23,257 nucleotides of DNA from positions 1-23,257 of the forward strand of contig NZ_JANJXQ010000030.1 of assembly GCF_024708915.1 (NCBI RefSeq). Reading direction: 5' to 3'. Numbering within the stretch: position 1 is the first letter of the stretch; the number at the start of each line of letters is the position of its first letter. The notes beneath the pieces were generated by a model. It did no database searches, was not told the DNA's origin, and saw nothing but the letters and a program-made list of their open reading frames with translations. Shown here piece by piece: positions 8,467 through 15,755 of this stretch. The translations under genes and the position numbers were made by a program. Source of the stretch: Thiobacillus sp. Lineage in GTDB: Bacteria > Pseudomonadota > Gammaproteobacteria > Burkholderiales > Thiobacillaceae.

Positions 8467-9741
8467 ATGGACGCGCCCGACCACAGCGGGAGCCTGGCGG
8501 AGTTCCTCGCGCCGGGTCTGCTTGCGGAAGACATCCCGCCGCTGTTCCCGCTGCTCGCCGCGCGCCCGCTGGTCGGCGCGCTGATCGCGTTGTTTCGCGG
8601 CGGCGACGACGAGGTGCTGATCCGGCTGATGGTGCTGCGCGAAATCGGCCTGCGCGCCGATGCGCCGGAATGGACGCCGCGCGAACTCGAATCGCATTTC
8701 GCCTACCTGTCGCAAACCAAGCTCAATACGGTGCTGGCGCGGCTGCGCGAACATGGCTTGCTGTTGTGGGACAGCGAGCGCCGCCTCTATCAGCTCTCGA
8801 CCGAAGGCCGCATGGTGCTGGCGGCGCTGTCGAACCTGCTGGCGTTCAATGCCGAGCAGGACGGCGAACTGGGTTTTCTGGCGGCGCAGGTCGCGGCCGG
8901 GGCGGCAGTGGGCAAGCTCGCACCGGAGGCCCTGTCGCATTTACTGGCACGGCTGGGCGAACTGGAAGAAGAGTTTGCGCAGGCAGTGGCGTCCGGTTCG
9001 GAATTCCGCCTGCGTGCCGCGCAGTCCAGACTGGCCTCGGTGCAGCAATGGCTCGACCGCGCCAACGCAGTGATGAAAAATCTCAGCGACGCCGGCCTCG
9101 ACGACGACAGCTGGCGGCTGGCGCAAAGCATCGGCCAGCGCCAGTCGCGGCTGCTGCGCATGGCGTCGGTGTTCCAGCGCGAACTGGCGGCGATCGCGCG
9201 CCAGCAGGTGCACCTGTCGCAGGGCGGCTTGTCCACTTCCGAACTCGCAGCCTGGCTGAAAACCCGATCGCTCGACAGCCTCGCTGAATTCGCTGATGGG
9301 CAGCTGGCGACCACGCCGGAGTCGGTGTTCGTGCTGCCCGACGTGATGCTCGACAACACCGAAGAATTCGTCGCGCGCGAGCAGCCCGGCCGCAAGACCT
9401 CTGCCATGCCCGCACCGGCCGAAATCGAATACACCCGCGACGTGCCGCTGGAACCACCGCGCGAACTGGTCGAATTGACCCGCATGCTGGCCGGGCTGGC
9501 CACGTCCGCGAGCGTTGCCGATACCGTCGTCGGCGGCAGCTTTGGATCGGCTTCCTACCGCTTGTCGCTCCTCGCGTTGATCGGCGAAACCAATATCGGC
9601 CCCGAACTTGCGCCGCTTGCCGAACTGCCGCTTGCCGTGGAATGGAGCGATGAAATGGAGGCGGTGGGACGTGGTGAAGTAGCGCATATCAGCGCCGGCC
9701 GCATTCAGCCGCAGCAAGAAAACAATGAGCCGCCCCTATGA
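8467..9741 (+). CDS. jetA: Wadjet-type kleisin-like subunit JetA (MksF-like)
   Basis: A 424-residue soluble protein, first of four overlapping genes with the layout of Wadjet/MksBEFG anti-plasmid SMC systems. By position and features it is the kleisin: a winged-helix-like N-terminus (TPRELESHFAYLSQTKLNTVLARLREHGLLLWDSERRLYQLSTEGR, ~74-118), a long helical middle (~120-260), and a C-terminal segment (~300-424) likely to dock on the SMC head. In these systems the kleisin bridges the SMC dimer and recruits JetB. The ATG directly follows the prfB TAA with no gap; AGGG seven bases upstream is inside prfB. The stop overlaps jetB as ATGA. The assignment rests mainly on the operon context and the neighbours JetC and JetD, since kleisins diverge strongly. 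Confidence 0.78.
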   Translation: MDAPDHSGSLAEFLAPGLLAEDIPPLFPLLAARPLVGALIALFRGGDDEVLIRLMVLREIGLRADAPEWTPRELESHFAYLSQTKLNTVLARLREHGLLLWDSERRLYQLSTEGRMVLAALSNLLAFNAEQDGELGFLAAQVAAGAAVGKLAPEALSHLLARLGELEEEFAQAVASGSEFRLRAAQSRLASVQQWLDRANAVMKNLSDAGLDDDSWRLAQSIGQRQSRLLRMASVFQRELAAIARQQVHLSQGGLSTSELAAWLKTRSLDSLAEFADGQLATTPESVFVLPDVMLDNTEEFVAREQPGRKTSAMPAPAEIEYTRDVPLEPPRELVELTRMLAGLATSASVADTVVGGSFGSASYRLSLLALIGETNIGPELAPLAELPLAVEWSDEMEAVGRGEVAHISAGRIQPQQENNEPPL

Positions 9742-10427
9742 ATACTGACGCCGCCGCCCGCCTGATCGCTCGCCTGCTGGCACTGCGCTATTTGCCGCGC
9801 GAAGACCTCGAAGTGCGCCGCCTGCTGGTCGACGCAAGCTTCCGCGACGAAGTCGAAACGCGGCTCGCCGCCAGCGGCCTGCGGCTGCTCGCCCAGCCTT
9901 TCGCCGCCCACATTGCGGTCGCGCTCGCCCGCGAACACGAGGCCGCCGTGTTCGAGCAGAACGACGCCTGGCAGGCTTCGAACATCGGTCTGCCCAAGGA
10001 TGCCGCCGCGCTGCTGGTGATCGTGTGGGCGCTCATCATCCTGCCCAAGCGCGAGCGCCAGCTGGCCAGCGAAGCGACGCAGAGCGACACGCAAAACGAA
10101 CTGTTCGAGACCGTGAAACTCACGCCCGCCGCGCACGAGGCCTCGCGCGGCATCCCCGAAAACGTGCTGCTGGAAGACTACGGCAAGCTGCTCGGCGGCA
10201 AGGCCAGACTGCAGCAGTTCGCGCTGCCGCAATTGTCGCGGCTGGGCTTCATCGAACGCCGCAACAAGGTCATCCACGAAGGCCCCTTGCTCGACCTGGC
10301 ATTCGACTACGCCGAGTTCGCGCCGCGCATTCTCGAAGGCGCGCTGTCCGATCTGCTCAAGCAACGCGGCGTACTGGAAACCGTTCCAAACGACGCACCT
10401 GAATCCGCATCCGAGGACAACGCCTGA
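9738..10427 (+). CDS. jetB: Wadjet-type KITE-like subunit JetB (MksE-like)
   Basis: A 229-residue protein in the position and size class of JetB/MksE, the small winged-helix (KITE) partner that binds the kleisin. Seen: a helical N-terminus with LPREDLEVRRLLVD, a central segment LPKDAAALLVIVWALIILPKRER, and a C-terminal winged-helix-like stretch (ENVLLEDYGKLLGGKARLQQFALPQLSRLGFIERRNKVIHEGPLLDLAFDY). The ATG overlaps the jetA stop (ATGA) and the TGA overlaps the jetC ATG by one base (TGATG). Translational coupling is therefore likely, as expected for subunits of one complex. Recognition is by context and by the fold-like pattern, not by a unique motif. Confidence 0.76.
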   Translation: MNTDAAARLIARLLALRYLPREDLEVRRLLVDASFRDEVETRLAASGLRLLAQPFAAHIAVALAREHEAAVFEQNDAWQASNIGLPKDAAALLVIVWALIILPKRERQLASEATQSDTQNELFETVKLTPAAHEASRGIPENVLLEDYGKLLGGKARLQQFALPQLSRLGFIERRNKVIHEGPLLDLAFDYAEFAPRILEGALSDLLKQRGVLETVPNDAPESASEDNA

Positions 10428-13198
10428 TGTTCCGCCTGCTTGAACTCGAAACCGTGCACTGGGATTTCTGGCGCAATTTCCGGCTGCCGCTCGACGCCTC
10501 CATCGTCACCATCTCCGGCCCCAACGGCTCGGGCAAGACCACCCTGCTCGACGCGCTGCGCACCCTTTTAGCCCTGGACTGCTCGAAAAAACGCGACTAC
10601 AAGCGCTACGTGCGGCGCAACGGCGAAGACTTCTGCTGGCTGCGCGGGGTGATCGACAACCAGCGCCAGCAGGGTTCGAGCCGCCGCCCGTTCGGCCTGC
10701 CCTACACCAGCGACCGCATCACGCTGGCCTGCCGCATCGACAAGAAGGGCGGCGACTGGACGCGCAAATACTGGATCGCCGACGGCGAAGTCGCATTGGC
10801 CGACCTCGAACAGCAGGGCGAAGAATTCGGCGTGCGCGACTACCAGCGCATCCTCCACGGCGCCGGGCTGTCGCCCGCCATCGCCCGCGTGCTCTCGCTC
10901 GAACAGGGGCAGACCGACAAGCTGTGCGAACTGTCCCCGCGCGAACTGCTCGACCTGGTGTTCCAGGTGTTCGGCGACAAGGACGTGCTCGACCGCTACC
11001 AGGAAGCGCGCCACCATCAGGAACACACCGCGCGCGAACTCGACGCCGGACAGAACCAGCTCGAAGCGCTCGGCAACAATCTCGAAAAGCACGAGCAGAA
11101 GGTCAACCGCTACCGCGAGTGGCAGCGCCTCAATCAGGAGCGCGTCGAGCTCGTCAGCGAAATCCGCCCACGCCTCGAACACTGCCTATTGCAGCGCGAG
11201 GCCGAGCATGCCGCGCGCACGCTGCTCGTCCAGCGCCGCGACTGGCGCGCCAAACGCCACGACCGCGCCGCATTGAAACTGGACTCGGACGCGCTCGACG
11301 CTGCGCTCGCGCAAGCCCTGCTGCGCAAGCGGGCCGCCAGCGACAACGAAGGCATCCAGAACAAAGCGCTCAACGACATCAACCGCGAACTCGGCGGCTG
11401 GGAAGTCATCGTCAAGCAGCAGCAGCGACTGGAACAACAGGCGCAGATGGCGGGCGGACAACTGGCCGACACACGCGAAATCGAAACGCTCGAATCGCAG
11501 CGTGCCGATCTGCTGGTCCGGATCGCCACGCTGCAGCAGCGCCAGGCCCAGCTCGACGAGATGCTGGAGAACCTCGCCGCCGGCCGCCGCGCCGATCCGC
11601 ACGACGTCGCCGCATTCCGCCAGGCCTTGGCTCAGGCCGACATCGACCACCACCTGCTCACCGACGTCGTCGAGATCGTCGACGCGAGCTGGCAGCCGGC
11701 GGTCGAGGCCGCGCTCGCGCCCTTCGCCCACATCGTGCTGCTGCAGCACGCGCGCGACGCCGAACGCGCGATGGCGCTCGGCGAAAAGCAGCGCTACCGC
11801 AACTTCATCGTTCCCGACTGCGTGAACGCGGGCCTTCCGCCGCAAGGCTCGCTGCTCGAAGTGGTGCGTTTTTCCAGCGCCGTGCCGGAATGGCTGCTGC
11901 GCACGCTGGAGCGCACCCGCCGCGTCGAAGACGTCGCCGCAGGCAGCAAGCTGCCGCGCGGCGAGGACTGGATCACGCGAAACGGCTATCTGCGCGAACG
12001 GCGCGGTGGCCGCCACGCGGCCCCCGAACAGATGCGCTTTGGCCGCGCCCGGCTCGATGCATTGCGCGACGAGCGCGCCGCACTCGACAAACAGTTGGCC
12101 CCGCTCAGAATCCAGCAGTCCGATCTCGCCGGCAGGATCAACGGCATGAAAGCGCAGCTGAGCGGCGAAACCGCCGCCGCGCAACTGGCCGGACGCGCCG
12201 CCGAATTCGCCGAGGCGCGTACGCAATATGAAGCCCTGGTGCTGCGCCGCCGCGACAACGGCGTGCTGGCCGCACAGACGGAACGCGAAACCGCCGATGC
12301 CGCCTACACGGATCTGCTCGCCCGTCGCACGGCGCTGGACGCCGAAGCTGCCCGCCTCGACCGTGAAATAGCCGAACGCGAAAACCGCAGCGGGCGCGAC
12401 GAACAAATTCGCCGCCGTCTGCAACTGCGGCGCGACCGCCGTCAGATGCCCGTTTCCTGGCGCGGCGCCGCGGCCAACCAGCAGTTGCTGGAGAAATGGC
12501 GCGACGCCACCAACGTCGACCGCCGGCTCGCCGAAATCGACACCAAGTTCGCCGACGAAAGCTGGGAAACCGACGACAGCGTGGTCGCCCTGCGCGACAA
12601 GATCGCCGCCAATTACCAGCAAATGGAACGCGACCTGGCCGCGCGCCGGCGCGACAACGAGCTCGCCGGCGAACAGACCCAGGCCGCGCGCGAGAACTAC
12701 ATCGCCGTGCTGCGCCACACCGTCGGCCGCTATGCAAAAAACCTCAAGACGCTGGGCGAAGTTGCCGGGATCAAGGTTGAACACGAGCCGGTGGCGCTCG
12801 GCAACGACGACACGACGCTGGCGCAGGCGGGGCTGTCGGTGCGCTTCGATTTCGACGCCAAGGGCTTCATGGGCATGAACGACGGCGACGCCTCCGGCGG
12901 CCAACAGGTGATGAAATCGCTGATCCTGCTGGTCGCCCTGATGATGGAAGAGTCGCGCCCCGGCGGCTTCGTCTTCATCGACGAGCCCTTCGCGCACCTC
13001 GACATCGTCAATATCGAGCGCGTGTCGGGTTTTCTGAAAGCCACCCGCGCGCAATATCTGCTCACCACGCCGGTCACGCACAACGTCAACATCTACGACC
13101 CGGCGACGCTCACCCTGGTGACGTTCAAGAAACGTCCGGGCGAGGCGTGGGCGCCTGGTGTAAAAGTCTTGATGCGCGATACCGCAACGGCGCATTGA
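10427..13198 (+). CDS. jetC: Wadjet-type SMC ATPase JetC (MksB-like)
   Basis: A 923-residue SMC-like ATPase, the motor of the complex. Walker A is GPNGSGKT (31-38). The ABC signature is SGGQQ (823-827). Walker B is FVFIDEP (848-854), followed by an H-loop-like LLTTPVTHNVNIY region. Between them run two long charged, Glu/Arg/Gln-rich coiled-coil arms (~185-390 and ~525-780) joined by a hinge-like segment around 400-520 (DVVEIVDASWQPAVEAALAP). By family knowledge, Wadjet complexes extrude DNA loops and detect small closed circles, which JetD then cuts; this protects cells from plasmids. At 923 residues it is much shorter than MukB. It overlaps jetB by one base and ends just before (or overlaps) jetD. 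Confidence 0.88.
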   Translation: MFRLLELETVHWDFWRNFRLPLDASIVTISGPNGSGKTTLLDALRTLLALDCSKKRDYKRYVRRNGEDFCWLRGVIDNQRQQGSSRRPFGLPYTSDRITLACRIDKKGGDWTRKYWIADGEVALADLEQQGEEFGVRDYQRILHGAGLSPAIARVLSLEQGQTDKLCELSPRELLDLVFQVFGDKDVLDRYQEARHHQEHTARELDAGQNQLEALGNNLEKHEQKVNRYREWQRLNQERVELVSEIRPRLEHCLLQREAEHAARTLLVQRRDWRAKRHDRAALKLDSDALDAALAQALLRKRAASDNEGIQNKALNDINRELGGWEVIVKQQQRLEQQAQMAGGQLADTREIETLESQRADLLVRIATLQQRQAQLDEMLENLAAGRRADPHDVAAFRQALAQADIDHHLLTDVVEIVDASWQPAVEAALAPFAHIVLLQHARDAERAMALGEKQRYRNFIVPDCVNAGLPPQGSLLEVVRFSSAVPEWLLRTLERTRRVEDVAAGSKLPRGEDWITRNGYLRERRGGRHAAPEQMRFGRARLDALRDERAALDKQLAPLRIQQSDLAGRINGMKAQLSGETAAAQLAGRAAEFAEARTQYEALVLRRRDNGVLAAQTERETADAAYTDLLARRTALDAEAARLDREIAERENRSGRDEQIRRRLQLRRDRRQMPVSWRGAAANQQLLEKWRDATNVDRRLAEIDTKFADESWETDDSVVALRDKIAANYQQMERDLAARRRDNELAGEQTQAARENYIAVLRHTVGRYAKNLKTLGEVAGIKVEHEPVALGNDDTTLAQAGLSVRFDFDAKGFMGMNDGDASGGQQVMKSLILLVALMMEESRPGGFVFIDEPFAHLDIVNIERVSGFLKATRAQYLLTTPVTHNVNIYDPATLTLVTFKKRPGEAWAPGVKVLMRDTATAH

Positions 13199-13200
13199 CC

Positions 13201-14346
13201 GTGCTGCGCGTCACCCCGCAGAGCAAAACCCGGCGGCTACGCGTAGCCAACCACCCGCCGCGCGGGCTCGACAGCCTGCCCGACGACTGGCGGCAACTCC
13301 TCAAACGCTGGGTCAGGCGCGGCGGCGACAGCCGCTGGGAAACGCTCAAGGGCGATGCCGGTGTGGGGCGGCAGAATCTGGCGCAGGCGCTGCTCGACTG
13401 GCTGCTGGACAACGGCTGGGTGGCGCTGACCGAGAAATTCGAGCGCGCGGAATGGTGGCCGTACCGGCTGCAGTTTCAGCAGCTCGCCACCCTGCGCGCA
13501 GCGCTCGGTATCGCCGATGCGGATGCCGTCGCCGCGCAATGGCAAACCCTGCGCACCGCCCTGCCGCCCGACACGCCGCTGCTCGACGCGCTCGATGCAC
13601 TGCCGCCCAGAACCGCGCTGGCCCGCGCCAACCTGGCCACCGCGCTCGCCCGCTGGCAGCTTGAGCAGCGCAGCGGCACCCAGCGCGATTTCGCCCTGTT
13701 CGCACGCGACGCCACCAAGGCCATCTCAACCGCGGAATGGACCTGGCTCGGCGAAGCCACCGACCTCGGCGAATGGGGCATCGAGCGCCACACGCCGCTG
13801 CTGCTGATCGCCGCGCCGGTCACGCTTCGTTTTCCACACGCTGCGCTAAACCTCGCCGCCTGCGCCGACTTTTGCGCCCTCACCCCCGCCACCCTGGCCG
13901 CCGCCGCGTCCGCCGACTGCGCGCCGGCCCGCTGGCTTCTGCTGGAAAACCGCACCAGCTTCGAGCGCGCCGCGCGCACCCGCGCAGCCGACGCCGGGGT
14001 CGTCTGGCTGCCCGGTTTTCCACCTGAGTGGTGGCGCAAAACCGTGGCATATTTGCTGGCCCTGGCACCCGCGCCCGCCGCCATCGCCTGCGACCCCGAT
14101 CCCGCCGGCGTCGCCATCGCCCTGCAGGCCGGTGCGCTGTGGCAGGCCGCCGGTCTCGACTGGCAGCCTTGGCACATGGACATCGCAACCCTGCAAAAAC
14201 TTCCCAGCCATGTTGCACTCAACGCCTGGGACAGCGCACGCATTGCGCAACTGAGACAGACGCCCGGCCTGCCCGCCACACTCGCGGCTTTGCTGGATTA
14301 CATGCAGCAGCACAAGCTCAAAGGCGAACAGGAAGGTGCGCTGTAA
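13201..14346 (+). CDS. jetD: Wadjet-type Toprim nuclease JetD (DUF2220)
   Basis: About 381 residues when started at GTG 13201, two bases after the jetC stop. TTG 13195 and GTG 13147 (inside jetC) are other in-frame choices; none has a clear ribosome-binding site, so the start is uncertain. The N-terminal ~150 residues are helical and winged-helix-like (WVRRGGDSRWETLKGDAG, QALLDWLLDNGWVAL). The C-terminal half carries Toprim-type catalytic motifs: E249 in LLENRTSF and D298/D300 in CDPDPAGVAIA, as in JetD/DUF2220 proteins related to the Spo11/TopoVIA nuclease fold. This is the subunit expected to cleave plasmid DNA. The active-site acids are present, so the operon looks functional. No obvious terminator follows. 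Confidence 0.83.
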   Translation: MLRVTPQSKTRRLRVANHPPRGLDSLPDDWRQLLKRWVRRGGDSRWETLKGDAGVGRQNLAQALLDWLLDNGWVALTEKFERAEWWPYRLQFQQLATLRAALGIADADAVAAQWQTLRTALPPDTPLLDALDALPPRTALARANLATALARWQLEQRSGTQRDFALFARDATKAISTAEWTWLGEATDLGEWGIERHTPLLLIAAPVTLRFPHAALNLAACADFCALTPATLAAAASADCAPARWLLLENRTSFERAARTRAADAGVVWLPGFPPEWWRKTVAYLLALAPAPAAIACDPDPAGVAIALQAGALWQAAGLDWQPWHMDIATLQKLPSHVALNAWDSARIAQLRQTPGLPATLAALLDYMQQHKLKGEQEGAL

Positions 14347-14367
14347 GCGCACAAGCACAAACCTGGC

Positions 14368-14405
14368 TTGCTTCCGCCCGGCATGATGTATATCCTGTAT
14401 ATACA
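14368..14405 (+). promoter_or_regulatory. vapBC promoter and palindromic operator
   Basis: TGTATAT (14387-14393), CCTGT, ATATACA (14399-14405) form a perfect 7+7 inverted repeat 13 bases before the vapB ATG. It overlaps a plausible promoter, TTGCTT (14368-14373), 17 bases, TATCCT (14391-14396). VapB/VapBC complexes usually repress their own promoter through such a palindrome. Confidence 0.7.
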
Positions 14406-14418
14406 AAGGAGGTCGACC

Positions 14419-14718
14419 ATGCTCACACGCGTCTTCAAAAGCGGCAACTCGCTTGCCGTGCGCATTCCCAAGGAACTCGCCATCGTCGAGGCCAGCCAGG
14501 ATGTCGAGATTGAAAAAATCGGCGACACCCTGGTGCTGCGCCCGGTCGTGAAGCGCAAATTGACCGGGCTGGCCGAAGCGTTCGCGATGTTCACCCCCGA
14601 CTTCATGGCCGAAGGCCGCGAATTCCACGAGCAGAAGGAACGCGACTGGAGCGGTTTCGATGAAGCCTCGCAGCTTCATCAGGAAACGCCAGACTACAAG
14701 CCCAGCGGCAGCAAGTAA
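14419..14718 (+). CDS. vapB: VapB-type antitoxin (AbrB/MazE-like)
   Basis: A 99-residue antitoxin. The N-terminal ~50 residues are an AbrB/SpoVT swapped-hairpin DNA-binding domain (MLTRVFKSGNSLAVRIPKEL... EIEKIGDTLVLRP). The acidic, Pro/Gln-rich tail (~60-99) is the part that would wrap the VapC toxin. The start at 14419 is chosen for the strong AAAGGAGG eight bases upstream and for agreement with the family N-terminus; a longer frame from 14368 would run through the operator. vapC follows after three bases. Autoregulation through the upstream palindrome is likely. Confidence 0.92.
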   Translation: MLTRVFKSGNSLAVRIPKELAIVEASQDVEIEKIGDTLVLRPVVKRKLTGLAEAFAMFTPDFMAEGREFHEQKERDWSGFDEASQLHQETPDYKPSGSK

Positions 14719-14721
14719 GCC

Positions 14722-15117
14722 ATGCGCTACATGCTGGACACCAACATCTGCATCTACCTGATGAAGGCGCACCCGCCCGAGGTATTGGCGCGTCTGCTTC
14801 ATCTCGATCACGGCGACGTCGTCATGTCGATCATCACTTACGCCGAGTTGCGCGTGGGACTCGAAGGACTCGGTTCCACCCGCGCACAAAACGAACGCGC
14901 ACTGCACCTGCTGACAAGCGATATTCCCGTCCTGCCCTTCGATGAAGCCGTAGCCGAACGCTACGGCGTGCAACGCGCCGCCGTCCGCGACCGCCGCCGC
15001 GACGCGTTGGATCGGCTGATCGCCGCACACGCCGCCAGCCTCGGTCTCACCCTTGTGACCAACAACGAAGCGGATTTCAGGGATTATCCCGGCCTCGTCG
15101 TCGAAAACTGGGTTTAA
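14722..15117 (+). CDS. vapC: VapC-type PIN-domain ribonuclease toxin
   Basis: A 131-residue PIN-domain toxin; members cleave specific RNAs such as initiator tRNA or rRNA loops. The four acidic active-site positions are visible: D6 (MLDTN), E42 (TYAEL), D97 (ALDRLIAAHA) and D118 (TNNEADF), so it looks active. The length is normal for VapC. It is translationally linked to vapB (3-base gap). The mini-HsdM gene begins only 30 bases after its stop without a strong ribosome-binding site or promoter of its own, so vapBC transcription may continue into the restriction remnant. Confidence 0.93.
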   Translation: MRYMLDTNICIYLMKAHPPEVLARLLHLDHGDVVMSIITYAELRVGLEGLGSTRAQNERALHLLTSDIPVLPFDEAVAERYGVQRAAVRDRRRDALDRLIAAHAASLGLTLVTNNEADFRDYPGLVVENWV

Positions 15118-15147
15118 CTCATCCTGCACACCATCCTCAGACAACCT

Positions 15148-15726
15148 ATGACCTACCCGCTTGCCGACCTGCTCAAGGACAGCGCCTACAAACTGACCCA
15201 GTTCAGCGCCGAGAAAATCAAAGCCCTTGAATCCGCAATCACCGTCAAGGAGGCGGGTAAGAAACCCGCACCCTACGTCACCTGCCTCGTGCGCGGGAAC
15301 GTGTTCAAACCGCACACCGGCACCAAGACCAGCGTGCTGTTCGTGCAAAAGTGGAACGACGATGCAAAAACCGGCCCGCTGTGCCCGCGTCTGGACGACT
15401 ACCCCATCTTCTTCGCCACCATGCGCGAGCCAAGCAAGGACAACAGCGGCGACAAGATTTTTGTGAAGCTGAAAGACGGCGAGGCCTGGGACCCCAACGC
15501 ACCATCAACCAATGAAATCAAGGTCTCGGAGCCGGTCGACCACTACGATGTCGCCCCACAAACCCTGAACGACTTCGTGCTCGACGAGCATGAGCACCTG
15601 GTGGTGAAGCACGACTTGTTCAGCCACACGCTGAAGGACGGCAAACGAACGCCCGACGGCATCGCCGAGGCCTTCATCGAATTCGCCAAGAATGAAGGCC
15701 TGGGGTTCTGGCGGGGAAAGCCCTGA
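15148..15726 (+). pseudogene. Internally deleted type I DNA methylase (HsdM) remnant
   Basis: A 192-residue open frame built from two ends of an N-6 adenine methylase. Residues 1-50 (MTYPLADLLKDSAYKLTQF ... APYVTCLVRG) resemble the N-terminus of HsdM proteins that carry an HsdR_N-like domain. Residues 51-192 (NVFKPHTGTKTSVLFVQKW, PLCPRLDDYPIFFATM, DNSGDKIFVK, DGIAEAFIEFAK) resemble the C-terminal part of the catalytic region. Everything between is missing, including the SAM-binding FxGxG and the catalytic NPPF/Y motif. Normal HsdM is at least ~480 residues. The join at G50/N51 (near 15298) is in frame, which points to a clean internal deletion. It cannot methylate DNA as it stands. It is followed by hsdS; no hsdR is present. 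Confidence 0.78.
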
Positions 15727-15755
15727 GCCCTTTCAACGAAACCCGGTACCGGGAG

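Noticed and set aside
11186..13195. Open frame of 669 codons antisense to jetC
   Set aside because: No recognisable motif; it mirrors the codon structure of the SMC gene.
13846..15348. Open frame of 500 codons antisense to jetD, vapBC and the mini-HsdM
   Set aside because: It runs across four well-supported genes on the other strand and has no family features.
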